The notes under the pieces are model-generated. The model was not told the origin of the DNA. It saw nothing but the letters and a program-made list of their open reading frames with translations, and made no database searches. A program made the translations under genes and the position numbers. A DNA stretch of 64,000 bases from Amycolatopsis sp. FBCC-B4732. GTDB lineage: Bacteria; Actinomycetota; Actinomycetes; Mycobacteriales; Pseudonocardiaceae. Below, piece after piece: positions 35,213 through 41,799 of the stretch; position 1 is the stretch's first letter; each line of letters opens with the position of its first letter. The stretch spans positions 5,480,001 to 5,544,000 of the forward strand of contig NZ_CP095376.1 of NCBI RefSeq assembly GCF_023008405.1, given 5' to 3'.

Positions 35213-36305
35213 GGGGGGTGAGGTGGAGGGAAGCATCCACCGGACCGGGACTGGGGGAACCGGGAGCCGCTCCGGGCTGAGGGCGGCGGTCGACCGGTGC
35301 TGCGGAGTTCGGGTGGCTCTCGCCGGGTGGGATTCGCGGGCCGAGGGGCGGAGTTCACTTGGCCGACGGGGATCTCGCCGGCCGGGGCCTGGGTTCGCGG
35401 GGCTGAGGGGCGGATTCACGTTGCCGGAGGGGATCTCGCGGGGCGGAGGCGGAGTTCACGTTGCGGGGCGGAGATCTCGCTCGCCGGGGTGGGTTCGCGG
35501 GACTGAGGGACGGATTCGCTTTGCGGGACGGGGATCTCGCTGGCCGGGGCCTGGGTTCGCGGGGCTGAGGGGCGGATTCACGTTGCCGGAGGGGATCTCG
35601 CGGGGCGGAGGCGGAGTTCACGTTGCGGGGCGGAGATCTCGCTCGCCGGGGTGGGTTCGCGGGACTGAGAGACGGATTCGCTTTGCGGGGCCGGAATCTT
35701 GCTTGCCGGGGCTGGGGGCTCGCGGCGCTCACACCGCCGGCGGTGAAGCTCGCTTGCGGAGAAAGGGCTTCGCGAGCCGGGCCGGAGTGCTTGTCGATGG
35801 AGTCGGATTTCGCCTGCCGGAGGCGGAGCTTGCGACCCGGCGGAGTATCCGGGCCAAGGTGCGAAGTTCGTGAGATGGGGCGGAGTTCGTGAGCCGGATG
35901 GTGGAGCGGTGCTCGCGTCCACATTGGACGCTTCCACTGCGGAAGGTTGAGTCCCGGCACCGGTGGACGTGGGGGGTGAGGTGGAGGGAAGACGTCCACC
36001 GGGCCGGAACTCGCGGGGCGGGAAGTGGCTCCCGCCGGTTCCTCCTTCGCTGACCCGGCTGGCGCCCGGTCGGGGTGGGGGTGGGGAATCCCGGCCCGGC
36101 GGACTGGGGGTGAGGTGGAGGGAAAGCGTCCACCGGACCGGGGCTCGGGGCGGCGGAACCGAGCGGTTCCGCGGTTTTTCGGGGGGTGGTGCCACCGCCC
36201 CGGCGGACCGAAAGGGGGGTGAGGTGGAGGAAGGGTCCGCCGGGCCGGGGTTCGTGGGGCGGGTCGGTGCCCGCCGGGTGGAAAGACTGTCGCGAGTGGA
36301 CTGGA
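35213..36305. repeat. G-rich non-coding region with four dispersed hairpin repeats
   Basis: No credible gene. A repeated block (GGGGGGTGAGGTGGAGGGAA, then GCGTCCACCGGACCGGG) begins near 35213, 35971, 36106 and 36214. In the first three copies GGTGGA and TCCACC can pair as a 6-bp hairpin; the fourth is degenerate. The + strand is strongly G-biased, as in 9191-9783. Open frames cover both strands but are Gly/Arg- or Pro/Arg-rich, share the repeats and have no ribosome site, so they are treated as artefacts. Confidence 0.75.
35381..35694. repeat. 162-bp tandem repeat, two nearly identical copies
   Basis: Copy 1 starts at 35381 and copy 2 at 35543. Over about 150 bp they differ at only one or two positions (for example G/A at the GACTGAGGGACGG site), after which copy 2 diverges. 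Each unit is itself made of sub-repeats of about 60, 41 and 61 bp that share GGATCTCGC, TTCACGTTGC and GGGTTCGCGGG-type words. The near identity shows a recent duplication. Confidence 0.88.
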
Positions 36306-36337
36306 CCGCACTCACCGGGGATGTCCGGTGAGTGCGG
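36306..36337 (-). terminator. Terminator hairpin of the DUF1996 gene
   Basis: CCGCACTCACCGG (36306-36318) and CCGGTGAGTGCGG (36325-36337) form a perfect 13-bp stem with a 6-nt loop, 6 bp beyond the DUF1996 stop. There is no T tract. Confidence 0.7.
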
Positions 36338-36343
36338 GACGTC

Positions 36344-37720
36344 CTACTCGGCGCAGGCCTTGCCGGAGTTGACGCAGTTGACCAGGCGGCCCATGATCTG
36401 CTTGCTCATCACGTTCGCGAAGTCGTCGTGGTCGGAGCGCGGGTTGTGCTTCTCCTGGGCGAACGCGTCCACTTTGTACTGACCGTTCTGCTGGACGTCC
36501 TGCGGGACGTCGTAGACCAGCGTCACCTGCAGCTGCGGAACGTTCTTGAAGCCTTTGGGGCACTTGCCCTGCTGGTCGGCGAACACGATGTGCGTGCGGT
36601 GGTTGGCGCTGTCGGTGTTCTTGCCGTCCCAGCAGTTCGGGAAGCTGTGGATGCGCTCGACCTTGCTGCCCTGCGGGCAGATCGGGTACAGGTCGGTCAG
36701 CCGGTCCTCGAACCCGGTGCACGTCCAGCTGGGCCGGGCGTTCGCCGGGCCGTTGGTGCTCTGCTTGGCGTCGCCGTAGAGGACGCGCAGGCCGAGCGGC
36801 ATCGCGACGACGTTCTGGGCGCCGCCGCCGATGAACTTCAGGGTCGCGGACTCCGGCTCGATGATCTCGCCGTCGTTGTCGCCGACCTCTTCGTTCTCGC
36901 CCTGCGGACCACCCAGCTCCTCGGCCGGCGGTGCCGCGGCAGTGCTGCTCTGGTTGCCGTTCTGGTTCTGGCCCCCGTTCTGCTGGCCGTTCTGGTTGTT
37001 CTGGTCCTGGTTGCGCTGACGGCGCTGGCGATCCTGCTGGCCGTTCTGGTCCTGGCCGTCCTGCTGCTGGGCGTTCTGGCCGTCGTTGCGCCCGGCGCTC
37101 GTGCGGCCACCGCCGCGGCCGTCGCGCTGCCGCTGGTCCTGCTCCTGCGCGGCCTGGGCGTCCTGGCCGCTCTGGTCCTGCTGGACGTCACCGGTCTTGC
37201 CCTGCTGCTTCTGCTGGGCCTGCTGGTTTTCGCTCGCGTTGGCCGCGTCGTCTTCGCGGTCGACGCGGATGACCGGCCAGAAGTAAGCGGACTGGTCACC
37301 GTTCTTGCAGGTGGTGTCGCCGGCGAGCAGGCTCTTCAGGCTCGAATCGGCGTCGGTGGTCACGTTGCCGACGTAGTCGTGCAGGTGCTGGGCACCGTTC
37401 TTGATCCCGGGCTGCGCGATGAAGTTGTCCGGGTTGTGGTGCGCGCCGTCCGCGTTCGTTCCACAGTCGACGGTGAAGGAGCCCTGGGCGCCCTTCTTCT
37501 TCAAGGCCGCGTTCACGTTGTTGCCGGCGGGAACCTTGTTGATGTCGATGAAGAACGACGGGTCCGCCGGGTCCGCGCTGGCCTCGCCCGTGCGGCCCGC
37601 GCTGACCGCGACCGCGAGTGCGCCGACGGCGATCGCCAGGCCGATCGCACCCATCGCGATCTTGGTTCGGCGGGCAACGCGGTGCTTGCCCGTCACGGGG
37701 GACCGAGAATTCCGGGCCAT
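36344..37720 (-). CDS. Secreted DUF1996 protein with a Q/N-rich insertion
   Basis: 458 residues. A basic N-terminus and one hydrophobic segment (about 22-41) give a signal peptide or anchor. DUF1996 sequence is split in two: GAHHNPDNFIAQPGIKNGAQHLHDYVGN (about 92-119) through YFWPVIRV (146-153), and, after an insertion, LKFIGGGAQNVVAMPLGLRVLYGD to the end with SFPNCWDGKN and NHRTHIVFAD. Residues about 157-285 are a low-complexity tract dominated by Gln, Asn, Asp, Gly and Arg with almost no hydrophobic residues. The domain resembles secreted proteins of actinomycetes and fungi whose role is unknown. Downstream of the anti-sigma gene (274-bp gap) on the same strand. Confidence 0.8.
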   Translation of the reverse strand: MARNSRSPVTGKHRVARRTKIAMGAIGLAIAVGALAVAVSAGRTGEASADPADPSFFIDINKVPAGNNVNAALKKKGAQGSFTVDCGTNADGAHHNPDNFIAQPGIKNGAQHLHDYVGNVTTDADSSLKSLLAGDTTCKNGDQSAYFWPVIRVDREDDAANASENQQAQQKQQGKTGDVQQDQSGQDAQAAQEQDQRQRDGRGGGRTSAGRNDGQNAQQQDGQDQNGQQDRQRRQRNQDQNNQNGQQNGGQNQNGNQSSTAAAPPAEELGGPQGENEEVGDNDGEIIEPESATLKFIGGGAQNVVAMPLGLRVLYGDAKQSTNGPANARPSWTCTGFEDRLTDLYPICPQGSKVERIHSFPNCWDGKNTDSANHRTHIVFADQQGKCPKGFKNVPQLQVTLVYDVPQDVQQNGQYKVDAFAQEKHNPRSDHDDFANVMSKQIMGRLVNCVNSGKACAE

Positions 37721-37917
37721 AGACTAGTTCACCTCGTTCGTTATTCCGGGCGCGCGCCGGTGGCGCGGCGGCCCGGGCAAGAACTACCGTTTGTTTGACG
37801 TCGAAATCGCGCGGAACCGGGGGGGTCGGGTGGTGCGGTTCCGCCGCGTCGATCTGCATCGGGGGATGCATTGGGGGATACGGGCCCCAGCGCCATGAGG
37901 TTCAAAAGCGACCGGTC

Positions 37918-37940
37918 CGTTATCTGTTCGTTATCTACCG
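37918..37940. promoter_or_regulatory. Phased direct repeat upstream of the DUF1996 gene
   Basis: CGTTATCTGTT is followed immediately by CGTTATCTACC: two 8-bp identical cores exactly 11 bp apart, so on the same face of the helix. Read on the gene's strand this is AGATAACG repeated. It lies about 200 bp before the DUF1996 start and about 55 bp after the anti-sigma stop. Possible activator site or -10-like promoter words. Confidence 0.45.
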
Positions 37941-37994
37941 GAACGCAACCGGGCAGCATTCATCCAGGTCATCGCGTTTTCGGGAAGAAAAGAT

Positions 37995-38780
37995 TCAGCG
38001 CTGCACGGAAACGAGGACCGAGCCGTCGTCACCGCGGACTTCGAAGCGGCCGATCTGGTCCATCGCGAGGGAGATGGTTCCCTGCAGCCGCAACGGTTCG
38101 GGCGAACCCGGGATGCCGAACCCCTTGGGCGGCACCGCCCAGCTGGAGACCACGCGCTCGTCGCCCGCCGTCGAGATGGCGACCAGCTGGCACTTGACCG
38201 GGCCGACGATGCCGCGCAGCTCGAGATCGACGCGGCTGCCCCACTCCACGGGTGAGACCGTCACGAGGGCGTTGACCGCGGACCCGCCGCTGCCGCGCCC
38301 GTAGGTCTGGCCGCCGCCGGGCTGGACCGCGCCGGAGGCGGGTGGCGGCACGCTCGTCGCCAGGACGCTCGTCGCCGGCGCCTGCTTGGTGCTCGGGGCG
38401 GACAGCGAAGCGGGCGGGACGGCGTCGGCGGGCCGGACCGCCAGCGTCACGAGCGGGCCGGCCACGACGAGGGCGGCGGCCGCGGCGCCGGCCAGGAGGC
38501 CGAGGCGCTTGCGGCGGCGGCGCTTCACCGTGGCTTCTTCCATCAGGCCGCGCAGGACGCGCGGCCCGGGCGCGAGGGTGCGCGGGCTCGGCGCGGGCAT
38601 CGGGGGTTCCGGCCAGCTGCGCTTGACCAGGTCGAGGACGTCCGGCAGCTGGTAGAGCTCGATCAGGTCGAGCTGGCAGTTCGGGCAGTTCATCAGGTGG
38701 GCTTCGAACTGGGAGTTCTCGGCCTCGCTGAGGACGCCGAGCACGTACGCGGCGACATCGGTGTGTGCGGACGCGGCCAC
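37995..38780 (-). CDS. Zinc-binding anti-sigma factor (ZAS), membrane-anchored
   Basis: 261 residues from GTG 38780, 8 nt after the sigma gene stop. The anti-sigma domain holds the HxxxCxxC motif (H28, C32, C35 in HLMNCPNC). A single transmembrane helix (LGLLAGAAAAALVVAGPLVTLAV, about 113-135) follows an Arg/Lys-rich cytoplasmic stretch. The extracytoplasmic part has a Ser/Pro/Gly linker and a beta-rich domain of about 85 residues (SPVEWGSRVDLELRG to the end). This layout fits an RslA-like anti-sigma factor that holds the partner ECF sigma until a redox or envelope signal releases it. Confidence 0.85.
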   Translation of the reverse strand: MAASAHTDVAAYVLGVLSEAENSQFEAHLMNCPNCQLDLIELYQLPDVLDLVKRSWPEPPMPAPSPRTLAPGPRVLRGLMEEATVKRRRRKRLGLLAGAAAAALVVAGPLVTLAVRPADAVPPASLSAPSTKQAPATSVLATSVPPPASGAVQPGGGQTYGRGSGGSAVNALVTVSPVEWGSRVDLELRGIVGPVKCQLVAISTAGDERVVSSWAVPPKGFGIPGSPEPLRLQGTISLAMDQIGRFEVRGDDGSVLVSVQR

Positions 38781-38787
38781 CCTCAGC

Positions 38788-39357
38788 TCACCCCCGCTCA
38801 CGCAGGGCCCGGCGCAGGGCGCGGACGGCGTGGTGGATGCGGGACTTGACGGTGCCGGGCGGTACACCGAGGGTCGCCGCGACCTCGTTCACGGTCCGGT
38901 CGCGCAGGTAGGTCTGCTGGATGGCCTCCCGCTGCTCGGGCGAAAGGCCCTGCAGCGCCTCGTAAACGATCATCGCGGCGAGCGTCCGGTCCGATTCGTC
39001 GGACACCGTGATCGCGTCGGATTCGATCTCCTCGAGCTCCTGGGGCCGGACACTGCGGCTGCGCCAGCCGTCGATGACGATCCGCCGGGCCACCGTGAAC
39101 AACCAGGCACGCAGCATCTCCGGCCGGCGGTCGAGCTTGTCCGCGTTCCGCCACGCCTTGATCAGCGTCTCCTGCACGACGTCTTCGGCCCACTGCCGGT
39201 CGTGACCGGTCAGCCGCAGCGCGAACGCCATCAGCGACCCGCCGAACTCCTGGTAGAGCGCCTTCGCCAGATCATCGGAGGCGTCGTTGAGCTCGGCAGC
39301 GACTTCCTGATCTTGAGCGGGTCTCAGCGCTCGGGTGTGCCGTCCCACGCGGGACAT
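38788..39357 (-). CDS. ECF sigma factor, SigL-like
   Basis: 189 residues from ATG 39357 (GGAG 7 nt upstream). Region 2: FALRLTGHDRQWAEDVVQETLIKAWRN and RAWLFTVARRIVIDGWRSR; region 4: LSPEQREAIQQTYLRDRTVNEVAATLGVPPGTVKSRIHHAVRALRRAL. The sequence resembles mycobacterial SigL, which pairs with the zinc anti-sigma RslA. The anti-sigma gene follows 8 nt later. The divergent promoter at 39410-39437 carries the TGAACC element reported for SigL, so this factor probably drives the opposite operon and perhaps itself. Confidence 0.87.
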   Translation of the reverse strand: MSRVGRHTRALRPAQDQEVAAELNDASDDLAKALYQEFGGSLMAFALRLTGHDRQWAEDVVQETLIKAWRNADKLDRRPEMLRAWLFTVARRIVIDGWRSRSVRPQELEEIESDAITVSDESDRTLAAMIVYEALQGLSPEQREAIQQTYLRDRTVNEVAATLGVPPGTVKSRIHHAVRALRRALRERG

Positions 39358-39409
39358 CCTGGTGCTCCGGACGGCCCAAGTCCAGTACCAAACGGTCCCG
39401 AAACTTTTT

Positions 39410-39437
39410 TGAACCGTTTCCGTACCGTGTCCGTATC
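39410..39437 (+). promoter_or_regulatory. SigL-type promoter of the electron-transfer operon (TGAACC-16-CGTATC)
   Basis: TGAACC at 39410-39415 and CGTATC at 39432-39437 are separated by 16 nt. This follows the TGAACC/CGT pattern reported for SigL-dependent genes. It lies about 140 bp upstream of the lipoprotein start, facing away from the ECF sigma gene. The neighbouring ACCAAACGGT and ACCGTTTCCGT elements form an inverted repeat around the -35. Confidence 0.65.
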
Positions 39438-39578
39438 CCCTACCGAAGACCCCCGACAACGCGTTGTCCCCCGCAACGCTCCGCATCCACCCCGGACCAA
39501 ATGTCCACTGTGGATCCTTCGCGCGCTTTTCCGTTGCACCTCACGGTACAGCGCGTAGTCATGCCCTCCGGAGGAGCA

Positions 39579-40178
39579 GTGATCCGCATTCCCCGAACGG
39601 CGGTCCCCGCCGCCGTGTGCCTCACCGCACTCGCCCTGCTCACCGCCTGTACCGCCGGCGCCGCCACCACCTCGGCCGGCGGGTACGCCGGCGGCGGCGC
39701 CGGGATGCAGATGCCCGGTATGCAGCAGGCCCCGATGACCATCGCGATGCCGCAGCCCATCACCGCCACGCCGAACGACCCGGCGAAGAGCCAGCTCAGG
39801 GCCGCGAAGACGTTCGACCTCGGTCCCATGCTCGTCGACGGGACCGGGTACGCCATCTACCGCTACGACAAGGACACGACCGACCCTTCGCGCTCGAACT
39901 GCACCGGTGCGTGCGCGGCCAAGTGGATCCCGGTCAAGGCCGGCGGCACCCTGCCCCCGATCGACGTCGACCAGGCGCTGATCGGCCAGATCACCCGCGA
40001 CGACGGCACCCAGCAGCTCACCCTGGCCGGCTGGCCGCTGTACCACTTCGCCGGCGACAGCGAACCGGCCGACACCTCCGGCCAGGGCGCGGACCAGGCC
40101 TGGTGGCCGATGGCCCCGGACGGCTCCAAGATCACGCTGACCCAGGACCAGTGGAGGCAAAATGCTTTCGGCGTCTGA
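39579..40178 (+). CDS. Lipoprotein with Yx(FWY)xxD (secreted repeat) motifs
   Basis: 199 residues from GTG 39579 (GGAGGAG upstream). Signal peptide with lipobox LTAC (TALALLTACTAG), Gly/Met-rich linker (GGYAGGGAGMQMPGMQQ), then the domain of the COG4315 family: LVDGTGYAIYRYDKD, CTGACAAKWIPV and LAGWPLYHFAGD. These Yx(FWY)xxD lipoproteins are extracytoplasmic and of unclear function; association with membrane electron carriers is recurrent. The Met-rich linker might bind copper. First gene of the operon driven by the SigL-type promoter; its last 17 nt overlap the DUF4142 gene. Confidence 0.82.
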   Translation: MIRIPRTAVPAAVCLTALALLTACTAGAATTSAGGYAGGGAGMQMPGMQQAPMTIAMPQPITATPNDPAKSQLRAAKTFDLGPMLVDGTGYAIYRYDKDTTDPSRSNCTGACAAKWIPVKAGGTLPPIDVDQALIGQITRDDGTQQLTLAGWPLYHFAGDSEPADTSGQGADQAWWPMAPDGSKITLTQDQWRQNAFGV

Positions 40179-40959
40179 GTTCGCCGGGCCGGACTTCACG
40201 CTCCGGCCCGCCGCCGACCGCTCCCGGCCCCTGGTCCGGATCACGTTCGTGCTGGTCGCGGTGCTGACCCTGCTCGCGTCGGTGGCCGTGACCTCCACCG
40301 CCCAGACCGCCTCGGTTTCCGACACCGACGCGGTGCTGCTGACCAAGGTCCGCCAGGCCGGGCTCTGGGAGATGCCCTCGGGCATGATGGCGATGCAGAA
40401 GGGCAGCCCGATCGTCCAGGCCGTCGGCTTCGCGATCATGATGGACCACGGCCGCCTCGACGTCGCCACGCGCGCGCTGTCGCAGAAGCTGAACTCGCCG
40501 GTCCCCGACCAGCCCTCGGCCGAACAGCTCGGCTGGCTCGCCGAAGAGATGAACGCCTCCCCCGGGCCCGAGTTCGACCGCATTTTCGCCAACCGGCTGC
40601 GTGCGGCCCACGGCCAGGTGTTCGCGGTCCTCGCGCAGCTGCGCGCCGGCACCCGCAACGACGACGTCCGAGCCTTCGCGACCGTCGGCAACCAGGCCGT
40701 CATGCGGCACATGACGATGCTCGAAAGCACCGGGATGGTCGACTACACGGCGCTGCCCACGCCGGCCGTTTCCACCACCGCGGCGCCGGTCGGGCAGCCG
40801 CTCGGCCTCGACCCGTCCCAGATCGCCGTGGTGGGAGCGCTGTTCCTGCTCGTCGGCGGCGGCCTGTTCTACGTGCTGCGCCAGATCAAGGGCAACCGCG
40901 GCCGGGCCCGGGCGTCGCGCCGGCCGGCCGCCGTGAGAACCGGGAGCAGCCATGGTTGA
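40162..40959 (+). CDS. DUF4142 membrane-anchored protein
   Basis: 265 residues, start ATG 40162 with GGAGG 6 nt upstream, overlapping the lipoprotein gene. An N-terminal hydrophobic segment (LVRITFVLVAVLTLLASVAV) is followed by an extracytoplasmic ferritin-like helical domain of the DUF4142 type: LLTKVRQAGLWEMPSGMMAMQKG, MMDHGRLDVATRALSQKL and VMRHMTMLESTGMVDY. A C-terminal membrane helix (IAVVGALFLLVGGGLFYVL) and a basic tail complete it. The Met/His-rich helices could bind metal or heme, but this is speculation. Cotranscribed with the cytochrome-b-like gene, overlapping its start by 8 nt. Confidence 0.8.
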   Translation: MLSASEFAGPDFTLRPAADRSRPLVRITFVLVAVLTLLASVAVTSTAQTASVSDTDAVLLTKVRQAGLWEMPSGMMAMQKGSPIVQAVGFAIMMDHGRLDVATRALSQKLNSPVPDQPSAEQLGWLAEEMNASPGPEFDRIFANRLRAAHGQVFAVLAQLRAGTRNDDVRAFATVGNQAVMRHMTMLESTGMVDYTALPTPAVSTTAAPVGQPLGLDPSQIAVVGALFLLVGGGLFYVLRQIKGNRGRARASRRPAAVRTGSSHG

Positions 40960-41569
40960 GACCTGGCACGAAGCGACGATCTTCGTCACACAGCAGTTCC
41001 AGCCGAAGACGGACCCGGCGGCCCGCGGGCTCGCCGCGTTCGCCGCCCGTGCGTCCTACGCCGCCATGATGCTGACCCTCACCTGGGGGGTGCTCACCGC
41101 CACCGGCTGGGTGCGCACGGTCACCGGCCGCAAGGCGCTGCGCAGCTCGCACATGGTCCTGGCGACCGGGACGCTGATCTTCGGCGGCATCCACGCGCTC
41201 GGCTTCTTCTACCTGACCATCCAGCCCTACAGCCTGCAGTACCTCTTCCTCCCGTTCCTCGGCGGCCAGGAAGGCAGGCACATCGCCGGCATCGTCGGCT
41301 TCGAGGTCATGCTCGCCATCGCGCTCACCGCGGGCCTGCAGCGGTTCACCTCCTACCGCCGCTGGCTGTGGCTGCACCGCTGCGCGTACCCGGCGGTGGC
41401 GCTGACCGCGCTGCACGCCTGGTTCGGCTCGATCGCCAACGGCCACCTCGCCGTCGTCTGGCTGGGCGGCATCACGCTGCTCGTCCCGGCGGTCACGGTG
41501 TCGCTGCTGCGGTTCATGCCCGCGCGCACCCTCGAACGCATCGGACTAGTGGAAGAGCAGGTGGCGTGA
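40952..41569 (+). CDS. Ferric-reductase-like transmembrane protein (cytochrome b type)
   Basis: 205 residues, about six membrane helices. Histidines spaced for heme ligation occur in SSHMVLATGTLIFGGIHALGFF and WLWLHRCAYPAVALTALHAWFG, the pattern of the ferric reductase-like transmembrane domain (Fre/NOX/MsrQ group). It has no cytosolic FAD/NAD domain, so it needs an external donor; the two genes that follow encode a ferredoxin and its reductase. Overlaps of 8 nt upstream and TGATG downstream show tight coupling. It is predicted to carry electrons across the membrane to the lipoprotein/DUF4142 side. Confidence 0.82.
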   Translation: MVETWHEATIFVTQQFQPKTDPAARGLAAFAARASYAAMMLTLTWGVLTATGWVRTVTGRKALRSSHMVLATGTLIFGGIHALGFFYLTIQPYSLQYLFLPFLGGQEGRHIAGIVGFEVMLAIALTAGLQRFTSYRRWLWLHRCAYPAVALTALHAWFGSIANGHLAVVWLGGITLLVPAVTVSLLRFMPARTLERIGLVEEQVA

Positions 41570-41799
41570 TGCCCTTCCGTCTGCCCGGCAGCGGGCCCCG
41601 GATCAGCGTCGACAACGACCGGTGCGAGCTCTACGGCATCTGCGCCATGGAGGCACCGGACGTGTTCGACCTCGGCCAGGACGGCCGCCTGCGCTTCCAC
41701 ACGCGGCTGCTGGACGAAACCACCATGGAACAGGCGAAGATGGCCGCTCGCTGCTGCCCGATGCAGGCGGTCGTGATGAGAGGGGACCTCGATGGCTGA
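41569..41799 (+). CDS. 3Fe-4S-type ferredoxin
   Basis: 76 residues, start ATG 41569 in the TGATG overlap. Cysteines C19 and C25 (DRCELYGICAMEAP) and C62/C63 followed by Pro (ARCCPMQA) match the single-cluster ferredoxins that serve actinobacterial P450s (C-x5-C ... CP), which hold a 3Fe-4S or 4Fe-4S cluster. No P450 gene is in this operon, so the partner is probably the membrane cytochrome encoded just before it. Its end overlaps the reductase gene by 8 nt. Confidence 0.85.
   Translation: MPFRLPGSGPRISVDNDRCELYGICAMEAPDVFDLGQDGRLRFHTRLLDETTMEQAKMAARCCPMQAVVMRGDLDG

Noticed and set aside
35381..35694. CRISPR array or repeat protein gene
   Set aside because: Only two long tandem copies without spacers; open frames on both strands have Gly/Arg or Pro/Arg composition and no ribosome site.
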